Below, piece by piece: positions 7,807-14,807 of a DNA stretch of 22,047 nt; position 1 is the stretch's first letter, and every line of letters starts with the position of its first letter. Made by a program: the position numbers and the translations under genes. The stretch is from assembly GCA_934132915.1 (NCBI GenBank), contig CAKPAK010000020.1:1-22047 (forward strand). The letters are read 5' to 3'. The DNA is from an uncultured Bacilli bacterium (lineage in GTDB: Bacteria > Bacillota_I > Bacilli_A > RF39 > UBA660). The notes under the pieces are model-generated. The model saw nothing but the letters and a program-made list of their open reading frames with translations. It was not told the DNA's origin and ran no database searches.

Positions 7807-8724
7807 TTATCCTCCATTAGTATTGGTATGTTTACTTGTGATGGTAATCTTTTTTCCGTCTGTTTCTAAGAAGATGCTTCCCATTTCGTCGGTTCTGTAA
7901 ATTTCAATATTTCCTTTTGTTAGTTTATCTAGTGTTGTTTGATTAGGGTGGTTATAGGAATTGTTTTTTCCAACAGAAATGATTGCGTATGTTGGGTTTA
8001 CTTTTTCTAGAAAAGTAGTGGTTGTGCTATATTTTGAGCCGTGGTGGCCTACTTTTAAGACGGTTGCTTGAATATCTTTTTTTAGAATTTTCTTTTCTAC
8101 TTCACTAGTAGCGTCACCGGTAAAAAGATAAGATGTATTTTTGAAGGATGCTTTTAAAACGATAGAGGCATTATTTAGATTTTTTTTGTCATTTCCTGTA
8201 TAAATTACTTGGAAAAGGGTGTGTCCTAGTGTAAAGGATTGATTTACTTTGGGAACATCGAAGGTCATATTTTTTTCTTCAATTGCATCTAAAAGGTCTA
8301 AGAAGGTTTTGGTGGTGGTTGTTACGTCTGGCATATAAATTTTATCGATATCAAAGTTTTTTACGATATCGTCCATTCCACCAATGTGGTCTTCGTGTGG
8401 ATGCGTTGCAATGAGATAGTCGAATTTGTTAATGTTTTGTTCTTTAAAATACTGAACAAGTAGGGGACCATCTTCGTTATTGCCGGCATCAATTAACATA
8501 TTGTGTCCATCATTTTGAATTAAAATTGCATCTGCTTGTCCGACATCGAGGTAGGTTATATTTAAGTTGTGGTTCTCTTCTTTGGTTGTAACTTTTGTTT
8601 CTGTTACGGGTAGACCAAATGTTTTATCGATATCTTTTTCATAAATGCTACAGATTACTGCTAGAATGATGATTAAAATACTTATTCCTTTGGGTAGTTT
8701 TTGTTTTTTCTTTTTCTTTGCCAT
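7807..8724 (-). CDS. Membrane-anchored ComEC/Rec2-like metallo-beta-lactamase-fold hydrolase
   Basis: 305 residues. A basic start KKKKKQK and one hydrophobic helix (about 13-28) make it an anchored or secreted protein, with the domain outside the cell. The metallo-beta-lactamase fold is complete: LDVGQAD at 59-65, IDAGN at 78-82, metal-binding HPHEDH at 108-113, Asp204 in LFTGDA, GHHGS at 226-230 and NHPN at 258-261. This is the ComEC C-terminal-domain type, proposed to be a nuclease or phosphodiesterase, but without the ComEC membrane channel. The substrate is unknown; extracellular DNA or nucleotides are possible. It is cotranscribed with the DUF3006 gene. The start ATG follows GGAG at a suitable distance. 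Confidence 0.9.
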   Translation of the reverse strand: MAKKKKKQKLPKGISILIIILAVICSIYEKDIDKTFGLPVTETKVTTKEENHNLNITYLDVGQADAILIQNDGHNMLIDAGNNEDGPLLVQYFKEQNINKFDYLIATHPHEDHIGGMDDIVKNFDIDKIYMPDVTTTTKTFLDLLDAIEEKNMTFDVPKVNQSFTLGHTLFQVIYTGNDKKNLNNASIVLKASFKNTSYLFTGDATSEVEKKILKKDIQATVLKVGHHGSKYSTTTTFLEKVNPTYAIISVGKNNSYNHPNQTTLDKLTKGNIEIYRTDEMGSIFLETDGKKITITSKHTNTNGG

Positions 8725-8747
8725 AATGAATACTCCTTATATTTTTT

Positions 8748-8756
8748 ATTATAGCA
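8748..8756 (-). promoter_or_regulatory. Extended -10 promoter for the - strand pair
   Basis: Read on the - strand, TGCTATAAT: consensus -10 with TGn extension, 24 bases upstream of the start codon. A -35 is weak (TACCCA at 17-base spacing). Confidence 0.75.
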
Positions 8757-8792
8757 GATATTTTTTGATTTGGGTACTAATGAATAAATTAT

Positions 8793-8821
8793 TTGTATTA
8801 TTGGGCTTATTGTGTTAAGAT
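8793..8821 (+). promoter_or_regulatory. Candidate promoter of the 8839 gene
   Basis: TTGTAT (8793-8798), 17-base spacer ending in TGT, TAAGAT (8816-8821). It would give a very short leader before ATG 8839. Matches are partial. Confidence 0.4.
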
Positions 8822-8838
8822 ATAGGTGTGGTGGTTTT

Positions 8839-9582
8839 ATGGAGGATAATAATTTAATTCATAAATTTGTTTGTCGTGTGAAAAGTAAATTCACGAAGAA
8901 TTCTAAAGGATATCCTTCAGTTACCGAATATGCGTTTAGTTCTGAGGAAATAAAAAAATTAAGCGAAGAGAACAAGCAAAAAATATTAGATTTGAAACAG
9001 GAGGTTTATCCTAAAAAAGTTAAAAAGGAAATGAGTGTATTAAAAACTTTAGATAAGATGAAAGAGAAAAATGTTTCTGCTATGGAAAGAGCGGATGGAG
9101 ATATTTCTTCAGAGAGAGAGACTTTGGAGGAAAAAACTTCTTCTAAAGAGGAATTTTCGGATGAGGAAGATAAAGAAGTTAGTGAGAAGAAAATATTAAA
9201 AGAAGAAGAAAGATTAGAAGAGGTAGTGGAAGAGATTTCGAAGCAACCAGTGAATAGTTTTGTGGAGATTAATGCTGATAATCAAAAAATTGTGATGGAG
9301 AATTGGAATGCGATTGATATTCGAGAGATCGATAAGGATATTATGGATGGTAAGGAAATTCTTAATCATAATTATACGATTACTTATGCAGATGAGGCAG
9401 AGAAATTTATTCATGATATTCGGAAGAAATATGAGATTGTGATTTGCTATTTGATTGGGTTTAATAATGAGAAGAAAGGGATATTTGATAAGACGATTTT
9501 TTCTTTAAAAATGGATGATGAATGGAAATTTTTAGGACAGTATATTAAGATTTTAGAAAAGATTCGTAATTTTAAAAAATAG
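8839..9582 (+). CDS. Uncharacterised charged protein with coiled-coil-like centre
   Basis: I do not recognise this 247-residue protein. It has three zones. Residues 1-78 are basic and predicted helical (KFVCRVKSKFTKNSKGYPS, then KKLSEENKQKILDLKQEVY). About 79-135 is highly acidic, Glu/Lys/Ser-rich and low in complexity, likely a flexible linker or coiled coil. From 140 on there is a more ordered domain with aromatic and hydrophobic content (KFIHDIRKKYEIVICYLIGF, then FSLKMDDEWKFLGQYIKILE). There is no signal peptide or membrane span. The start at 8839 follows GGTGG; the ORF also has an upstream GTG at 8812. It is divergent from the metallo-hydrolase pair and stands alone before the two-component genes. 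The coding call is safe from length and codon use. Confidence 0.75.
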   Translation: MEDNNLIHKFVCRVKSKFTKNSKGYPSVTEYAFSSEEIKKLSEENKQKILDLKQEVYPKKVKKEMSVLKTLDKMKEKNVSAMERADGDISSERETLEEKTSSKEEFSDEEDKEVSEKKILKEEERLEEVVEEISKQPVNSFVEINADNQKIVMENWNAIDIREIDKDIMDGKEILNHNYTITYADEAEKFIHDIRKKYEIVICYLIGFNNEKKGIFDKTIFSLKMDDEWKFLGQYIKILEKIRNFKK

Positions 9583-9645
9583 GAAAAGTACTTATTCTTA
9601 GTTTGATATTTAGATTAAGGTTTTGGTAATTTTTAAGTATTTTGT

Positions 9646-9654
9646 TGATATAAC
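9646..9654 (+). promoter_or_regulatory. Candidate extended -10 promoter for the two-component operon
   Basis: TGATATAAC: TGn extension and a five-of-six -10 match, in the 203-base gap before the response regulator. No -35 is seen. The gap also has two copies of TTTGATATTTA (9602-9612 and 9671-9681). Confidence 0.35.
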
Positions 9655-9727
9655 ATAATTTACCATAATTTTTTGATATTTATTCTGTTATCTTTAATTA
9701 CAATGATATCAGTTAGCGAGGTGGTAG

Positions 9728-9766
9728 ATGAAGAGATTTAAATATTTAAAAGAATTAGAAGTTTAG
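9728..9766 (+). CDS. Possible 12-residue leader peptide upstream of the response regulator
   Basis: A short ORF, MKRFKYLKELEV, starts 3 bases after AGGTGG (9719-9724), a tight spacing, and ends 19 bases before the response-regulator start. Its position suggests a leader peptide or translational coupling, but nothing else supports its expression. It may be chance. Confidence 0.25.
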   Translation: MKRFKYLKELEV

Positions 9767-9785
9767 AATTTGGATGTGGTTAGTA

Positions 9786-10442
9786 ATGAAAAAAATTGTT
9801 TTAGTTGAGGATGAGAAAGATTTAAATTCTGTGATTAAGGCCTATTTAGAAAAGGCTGGCTACGAGGTTATTAGTTATTTGAATGGGGAAGATGCGATAG
9901 AGAATACTAGCATCGATGCTCATTTGTGGATACTAGATATTATGCTTGGCGGAGATATTAGTGGCTACGATATTTTAAAGAAGATTCGGGAGACGAATGA
10001 GGAAGTGCCAGTGATATTTACTTCGGCTAGGGATAAGGATTTGGATAAAATTATTGGTCTTGAACTTGGCAGTGACGATTATATTACGAAACCATATTCA
10101 CCTAAGGAATTGGTTCTTAGGGTTAATAATATGATAAAAAGGGTTTATTCTAAGGAAAGTAAGCGAATTGTTTACGAGAATTATACGATTGATTTGGATA
10201 AGCGAAGTGTTAGTAAAGGAGATGTTGAGCTGACGCTTACGACATTGGAATTTGATTTGTTGTATATGTTTGTTACGAATAAAAATAAATCTTTCTCTAG
10301 AGATGATATTTTGAATATTATTTGGGGAGATAATTATTTTGGTAATGATAGGGTCGTAGATGATTTGGTGAGAAGACTTAGAAAGAAGATGCCGGATATT
10401 AACATTAATACAATTTATGGGTATGGGTATAGGTTGACATGA
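9786..10442 (+). CDS. OmpR/PhoB-family response regulator
   Basis: 218 residues, the family's normal length. The receiver domain (1-115) has acidic pocket residues E8/D9, phosphoacceptor D51 (WILDIML), T79 and K102 (DDYITKP). The C-terminal winged-helix DNA-binding domain (about 125-218) includes LTTLEFDLLYMFVTNKNKSF, then VVDDLVRRLRKKM and a final TIYGYGYRLT hairpin. It is a phosphorylation-dependent transcription factor; targets are unknown. The start at 9786 (MKKIVLVEDE) is preferred over the ATG at 9774 as it matches the family start. Its stop overlaps the kinase start by 4 bases (ATGA), so the pair is coupled. Confidence 0.95.
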   Translation: MKKIVLVEDEKDLNSVIKAYLEKAGYEVISYLNGEDAIENTSIDAHLWILDIMLGGDISGYDILKKIRETNEEVPVIFTSARDKDLDKIIGLELGSDDYITKPYSPKELVLRVNNMIKRVYSKESKRIVYENYTIDLDKRSVSKGDVELTLTTLEFDLLYMFVTNKNKSFSRDDILNIIWGDNYFGNDRVVDDLVRRLRKKMPDININTIYGYGYRLT

Positions 10443-11716
10443 CAAAGAGTAATTTAAGGGAACAGCTTTTTGTTGTTTGGATGATTATTTTGGGGATAAT
10501 GGTTGTGTCGCTTGGGATTATTCTACCGAATAAATTGATTCCTATTTATGAGACAAATGTCTATAATTATTTAAAGCAACCTCTTAGTTTTTTACAGAGC
10601 GAAGACGATATTAATGAGAATACGGTAAATACGGAAGTTGCTTATTTATATATTGTTTCTTCAAATACGGTTAGTATATCGGATAATTTAAGTGATATTA
10701 TTGATATTAGGGATATGAATAAACTTTTGTCGCATTTTGATTTGACAAAGGAGAATGGCAAGTTTGTTTATAAGAGAAATACTTATTACTATGTTACTTC
10801 TGTTAGTAATGGTAAGATTAAGATAGCGATTACAAATGATAGTTATATTAGTCGAATGAAGAAATCTATTTTGATGATTATTTTTCGGGTTATTGGTATT
10901 TCTTTTGTTCTTGTTTCTTTCTTTATTTTGGCTTGGTCGAATCATTTGGTGGTTCGGATTAAGAGAATTAAAGATAAGATTGATAATATTACGAATGAAA
11001 ACTATGATCATAAGCCTGATACGCGGTATAGTGATGAGTTATATACGCTTGATCGGGCGGTTAGTGATATGCATACTTATTTGAGTGAGCAAGAAGAATA
11101 TAAAAATCAGATGTATCAAAATATTTCCCATGATTTTAAAACTCCTATTACGGTAATGATGTCTTATTTGGAAGCATATGATGATGGTATTCAAACGGAA
11201 GCAGAAACAATGAAGGTCATGAAGGAACAGTTAAAAAAATTAGAAATTAAAGTTCACTCCTTATTATATTTAAATAAATTAAATTATTTGTCAGAGCGAC
11301 GGGACAATTTAAGGGAACAGTACGATGTATCCTTGATAATTCATGCAGCAGTTGATAAATTTAAAATGTCTCGGCCTGATGTTAAGTTTGTTCTAGATAT
11401 TGACAAGAAGAGTACAATGTTTCGTGGTAGTGCGGATATGTGGGAAGCTATTATCGATAATATTTTGAATAATTTTATGCGCTATGCAAAAAAGGAAGTT
11501 AAAATTACTGTAAAAAATCAAAAAATTATTTTATTTAATGATGGTGAGAATATTGATGAGAATGTTTTAAATAATATATTCACCCCATATGAAAAAGGCT
11601 TGAAAGGGGTCTTTGGATTGGGGTTATCAATAGTTCGTAAGACTCTACACTTACTTAATTATGATATTACCATCGAAAATGTAAAGAACGGTGTAAAATT
11701 TACAATTTATGAATGA
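10439..11716 (+). CDS. Sensor histidine kinase, partner of the preceding regulator
   Basis: 425-residue membrane kinase. TM1 is at about 10-29, an extracytoplasmic sensor region of about 110 residues at 30-140, and TM2 at about 144-167. A HAMP-like linker follows, then the HisKA H-box NISHDFKTPI with the phosphoacceptor H231. The catalytic domain has an N-box (DNILNN, D340-N345), a G1 box (NDGEN) and G2 (GLGLS). The D of the G1 box sits in a shorter-than-usual motif (FNDGENI), but all boxes are present, so it is likely active. The sensor domain resembles no ligand-binding domain I can name. The operon ends in a terminator 4 bases downstream; the fibre-like locus follows. Confidence 0.93.
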   Translation: MTKSNLREQLFVVWMIILGIMVVSLGIILPNKLIPIYETNVYNYLKQPLSFLQSEDDINENTVNTEVAYLYIVSSNTVSISDNLSDIIDIRDMNKLLSHFDLTKENGKFVYKRNTYYYVTSVSNGKIKIAITNDSYISRMKKSILMIIFRVIGISFVLVSFFILAWSNHLVVRIKRIKDKIDNITNENYDHKPDTRYSDELYTLDRAVSDMHTYLSEQEEYKNQMYQNISHDFKTPITVMMSYLEAYDDGIQTEAETMKVMKEQLKKLEIKVHSLLYLNKLNYLSERRDNLREQYDVSLIIHAAVDKFKMSRPDVKFVLDIDKKSTMFRGSADMWEAIIDNILNNFMRYAKKEVKITVKNQKIILFNDGENIDENVLNNIFTPYEKGLKGVFGLGLSIVRKTLHLLNYDITIENVKNGVKFTIYE

Positions 11717-11751
11717 AAGGATATAGATTTTTAAGTCTGTATCTTTTTTTT
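11717..11751 (+). terminator. Intrinsic terminator of the two-component operon
   Basis: Stem GATATAGA/TCTGTATC (11720-11727 with 11736-11743, one G.U), an 8-nt loop and eight T residues (11744-11751). Flanking A and T bases can lengthen the stem. Confidence 0.85.
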
Positions 11752-11805
11752 GATTATTTTTTAATAGGTCTTTTTTTGTTTCGGGGAACTAATATCATTT
11801 GTTTT

Positions 11806-11825
11806 TAACTACTAGTTATCTAGTT
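11806..11825 (+). repeat. Small inverted/direct repeat upstream of the first TasA-like gene
   Basis: TAACTA-C-TAGTTA (11806-11818) followed by a second CTAGTT (11820-11825) that repeats the one at 11812-11817. It lies about 40 bases upstream of the -35 box, where an activator could bind. Operator function is inferred, and AT-rich chance is possible. Confidence 0.3.
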
Positions 11826-11865
11826 TAATGTTGTTATTCTCTCAAAAAAATTCTTATAAAAAGTA

Positions 11866-11894
11866 TTGATTTTTGGTTTCTTATTTGTTATACT
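11866..11894 (+). promoter_or_regulatory. Promoter of the first TasA-like gene
   Basis: TTGATT (11866-11871), 17-base spacer ending TGT, TATACT (11889-11894): a full -35/-10 promoter with TGn extension, 28 bases before the start codon. An AAGGAGGAG ribosome site at 11908-11916 follows, suggesting strong expression. Confidence 0.85.
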
Positions 11895-11922
11895 TAATAC
11901 ATAATATAAGGAGGAGATAGAA

Positions 11923-13011
11923 GTGGATAATAAAAATATGCATGGAGAAAATGGACAAGTTGTTAATGAGAATAAGGGAAGAGGATTATTTTATGCGGTA
12001 ATTGCAGTTGCTACGTTTATTATTATGGCTGTTGGAGCAACATTCGCGTATTTTACTGCTACGACAAATAGTGCTAATTCTTCTGTAAAGACGGGATCTA
12101 CCACTTTGAAGTTGAAATATATTAGTTATGAAAGTGGATGGATGAATAATGATTTGATTCCCGCTGATACGGAAGTAGCGGAGTATTCTTTTGAGAGTCA
12201 AAGTGATATTACCATTAAAGCTGATGATGAAGCAGCAGAAGAAAAGACGTATGCTTTGTTAAAAAATGGATTGTGTAAGGATGACTTTGGTAACTCTATT
12301 TGTAGTACTTATGTTTTTCAAGTAAAGAATGATGCAAACTCTCCTCAAACTGTATCTTTAGATGTAGTTAGTGAGATTAATCAATTTTTGAATTTGAATG
12401 CAATGGCATATGAAATATCTTTATCTGATGATACTACTGATTATGATTCTACTGATGCAAACAATGGACTTACTGATCCAAAATTTAGAAAGGGCGATGG
12501 AACAGATCCAGAAGAGTCTGGTTCTACTATTGATGTTGTAGATACGGAGAAAAATTTACTCGATTTGAAAAAGCCTGGAGATACTAGTAAAACGAATGTT
12601 TATTCACCAATTTTTATTAATCGTAATGGGGTTACAAAGACATTATTAAAGTATACAAAAAATAGTTCTCCGGAGGGGACTTCGACAAAAGTTCCTTCAA
12701 TTGATGTTCAGTTGAAACGTACAGTTACTGAAACTGGTGAAGAGGAGAATGTTGGTACTGATGATAATGATACAACTTCTAAGAGAACTTCAAGAGTTTC
12801 AGATGATATTGAAATTGAAGGTGGGGAAACAAAGACTTTTGCTCTTGTTTTATATATTAAGAATTCAAAATCTGATCAAACTAGTACGGATGCGGCAAAA
12901 GAATTTACTGGTCGTGTGATTATTAGTTCTGGCGATGGTTCTACAGGTGTTAGTGGATCTATAGGATTGGTTACAGAAGATACAAAGAATAATTTACAAT
13001 CAAAACAATAA
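11923..13011 (+). CDS. TasA/camelysin-like secreted protein with SipW-type signal (paralogue 1)
   Basis: 362 residues. A 20-residue hydrophilic, Asn-rich start is followed by a hydrophobic helix at 22-41 ending in GATFAYFTA (38-46), the motif of SipW-dependent signal peptides; cleavage is expected near 46-48. The mature part is acidic, rich in Thr, Ser and Asp and likely all-beta. It has a C118-x8-C127 pair followed by a YVFQV strand, then a Thr/Asp-rich insertion (about 160-205). The closing block is ALVLYIKN...KEFTGRVIISSG, shared with the neighbours. By analogy with Bacillus TasA, it is likely an extracellular fibre or matrix subunit processed by the signal peptidase at 14808. GTG start with an excellent ribosome site, own promoter and terminator. 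Exact family is not certain. Confidence 0.82.
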   Translation: MDNKNMHGENGQVVNENKGRGLFYAVIAVATFIIMAVGATFAYFTATTNSANSSVKTGSTTLKLKYISYESGWMNNDLIPADTEVAEYSFESQSDITIKADDEAAEEKTYALLKNGLCKDDFGNSICSTYVFQVKNDANSPQTVSLDVVSEINQFLNLNAMAYEISLSDDTTDYDSTDANNGLTDPKFRKGDGTDPEESGSTIDVVDTEKNLLDLKKPGDTSKTNVYSPIFINRNGVTKTLLKYTKNSSPEGTSTKVPSIDVQLKRTVTETGEEENVGTDDNDTTSKRTSRVSDDIEIEGGETKTFALVLYIKNSKSDQTSTDAAKEFTGRVIISSGDGSTGVSGSIGLVTEDTKNNLQSKQ

Positions 13012-13037
13012 ATAGTAATTTTTGTTTTTCGTTTTAA

Positions 13038-13066
13038 AAAGGTTAAGTTCTTTAATCTTTTTTTTT
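13038..13066 (+). terminator. Intrinsic terminator after paralogue 1
   Basis: Stem AAAGGTTAA/TTAATCTTT (13038-13046 with 13052-13060, one G.U), a 5-nt loop and a T run to 13066. Confidence 0.85.
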
Positions 13067-13132
13067 GGAAGAAATAATTTTTTTGTGTTGGTGCTCTGGT
13101 ATATTTTTTGTTGATGTTTTTTCTATATAGAA

Positions 13133-13161
13133 TTGACTTTTAAATCAATATTTGCTATTAT
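13133..13161 (+). promoter_or_regulatory. Promoter of TasA-like paralogue 2
   Basis: TTGACT (13133-13138), 17-base spacer ending TGC, TATTAT (13156-13161). Same architecture as the promoter at 11866, including the TGn extension. Confidence 0.85.
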
Positions 13162-13195
13162 TAAATAGTAAGATAGTAAGGAGGATAGCGATAGT

Positions 13196-14161
13196 ATGAA
13201 TGATAAAGATAATTGGGCTATTGATCCTAATAATAATGAAGAGAAAGCGAATAATAAGACTAATACTTTCAATTTAATAATTGGTGTTGCTACTTTGCTT
13301 ATTGCTTTGCTTGGTGCTACTTTTGCTTATTTCTCAGCAACTGCTAGAAGTCGGGAGAATGATGTAACGGTTAAGTCGGCTTATGTTAGTATTTCTTATG
13401 ATGGTGGTACACAAATTAAAGCGAGTAATTTGATTCCTGCTACGCAACAAGTTGCTTTGACGAAATATAAAAAAGAAGTTACTCCTTATGATCCAGAAAC
13501 TGATGGGGAAATTATTACCGATTATGATACTTATAAGAATGATTTAGATAGAAAATGTGTTGATGCTAAGGGTAAAGAAGTTTGTTATGTTTATCAGTTT
13601 TCTATTATTAGCGATGGTGCTGAGGGGGAAAATACAGATATTTTAGCGACTTTGAAAGTTAATAAAAATCAGTTTTCTAATTTGAGTTATGTATTATATG
13701 AAGTAAAGTTTAAGAAAGATCCTAGTGATGATACGAAAGTTTTAACCGATAAATATGGCATTAATATTGTGGATTCTTATACGTTGGTTAGTAAATTTAC
13801 TAGGATGGATAGTAATCCAGATAATGTTGACTTTTCTGGTGTTGGTTATAATGTTTTTGAAAAGCCAGAGGATATATTTGGAGATAATGGAGAATTGACT
13901 AGTACTGTTCATCCAGTTTCTTGTTTATTTGAAAATGGTACTGAATTCGATAATAAAGGTAAAGAGGATACTTCTAGGTGTAATGTATATTCTATTACAA
14001 ATAAAGAGCGGCATACTTATCAGTTGGTTATTTGGTTGGAAGAGACTGGTGAGGAACAAGCTGAGCAAGGAATGACTTTTGAAGGAACAGTTTCAATTGA
14101 AGTTAGTGGTGGCTTGGATACTAGTGAGTATGAAAATGGTCAAATTACTGGTAAACAGTAA
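13196..14161 (+). CDS. TasA/camelysin-like secreted protein with SipW-type signal (paralogue 2)
   Basis: 321 residues. A 24-residue hydrophilic start (MNDKDNWAIDPNNNEEK) precedes a hydrophobic helix at 25-43 ending in GATFAYFSA (40-48), a SipW-type signal. The mature part resembles paralogue 1: an SNLIPATQQVA segment like its NDLIPADTEVA, a C121-x8-C130 pair with the same spacing followed by YVYQFSI, and the closing block QLVIWLEE...MTFEGTVSIEV. A further pair of cysteines (SCLFENG and SRCNVYS) is absent from paralogue 1. Likely an exported structural subunit. It is monocistronic with strong promoter, AAGGAGG ribosome site (11 bases from ATG) and terminator, so its level can be set independently of its neighbours. 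Confidence 0.82.
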   Translation: MNDKDNWAIDPNNNEEKANNKTNTFNLIIGVATLLIALLGATFAYFSATARSRENDVTVKSAYVSISYDGGTQIKASNLIPATQQVALTKYKKEVTPYDPETDGEIITDYDTYKNDLDRKCVDAKGKEVCYVYQFSIISDGAEGENTDILATLKVNKNQFSNLSYVLYEVKFKKDPSDDTKVLTDKYGINIVDSYTLVSKFTRMDSNPDNVDFSGVGYNVFEKPEDIFGDNGELTSTVHPVSCLFENGTEFDNKGKEDTSRCNVYSITNKERHTYQLVIWLEETGEEQAEQGMTFEGTVSIEVSGGLDTSEYENGQITGKQ

Positions 14162-14169
14162 TGCTATGA

Positions 14170-14196
14170 AAGAGCAATTTTAGATTGCTTTTTTTT
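14170..14196 (+). terminator. Intrinsic terminator after paralogue 2
   Basis: Stem AGCAAT/ATTGCT (14173-14178 with 14184-14189) extendable by A/T and G.U pairs, a 5-nt loop and a T run to 14196. It starts 9 bases after the stop. Confidence 0.8.
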
Positions 14197-14207
14197 GCTT
14201 TTTTTGA

Positions 14208-14219
14208 TAATATTATAAT
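14208..14219 (+). promoter_or_regulatory. Candidate promoter for the 14235-18295 operon
   Basis: TATAAT at 14214-14219, 16 bases before the TTG start, directly after the terminator. An overlapping TGATAATAT (14205-14213) is an alternative extended -10. The -35 region is only a T run. Confidence 0.5.
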
Positions 14220-14234
14220 AGAGGCGGTGATATT

Positions 14235-14795
14235 TTGGTAGGTCGTGTAAATCGTAAAGATTTTTTCTATGTTGTTATTTTAATCCTCACCTTTATTACC
14301 GTGATAGTTGGTGCGGCATTTGCGTTGTTTTCTTTTGTTTATAGTCAAGATGAAGGAAAAAGTGCTGTTTATACAGGAACTTTGTCAATAGAATATTTGT
14401 CTGGAGATATTATCAATTGTTATTATTTGTATCCTACGGATAATCCTTTAATGACTGATGATAAGAATGTATATAAGAACACTTTTAAGGTAAGAAACAC
14501 TGGGAGTTTGGATAGTCTGCTTAAAATTAATATTAATCTTAATTCTAATGAGTTTTCTGATGGAACGTTGATGTATTCTATTTATAATTCTTCGGGGGAA
14601 GAATTATCCAATGGTTATATTGGAAGAAGGGATACGACAATTATTGCTAATGATATTGAATTGAAAAATAATAGTACTGAGGAATTTACTTTGATTATTT
14701 GGATTAAGGAATCTGGGGAAAATCAAAATTCTGAGATGAAAAAGAGTTTGAATGGGACTATTCAAGTGGATGCTTCTCAGAAATTAACGTATTAA
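14235..14795 (+). CDS. Small TasA-like secreted protein with SipW-type signal (paralogue 3)
   Basis: 186 residues, the shortest of the set. It has a short basic start (MVGRVNRKD) and a hydrophobic helix at 10-30 ending in GAAFALFS (26-33), a SipW-type signal variant. The mature part keeps the family pattern: a YLYPTDNPL segment like SNLIPAT of paralogue 2, NTFKVRNTGSLDSLLKININ, then the closing block TLIIWIKE...KSLNGTIQVDAS. It lacks the Cys pair. TasA/camelysin-type beta-sandwich is inferred. TTG start with GGTGA only 4 bases upstream, so initiation may be weak. It is first in an operon with the signal peptidase (12 bases downstream), suggesting it is the minor or nucleating subunit (inference). 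Confidence 0.78.
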   Translation: MVGRVNRKDFFYVVILILTFITVIVGAAFALFSFVYSQDEGKSAVYTGTLSIEYLSGDIINCYYLYPTDNPLMTDDKNVYKNTFKVRNTGSLDSLLKININLNSNEFSDGTLMYSIYNSSGEELSNGYIGRRDTTIIANDIELKNNSTEEFTLIIWIKESGENQNSEMKKSLNGTIQVDASQKLTY

Positions 14796-14807
14796 GGAGG
14801 AGTAAAA

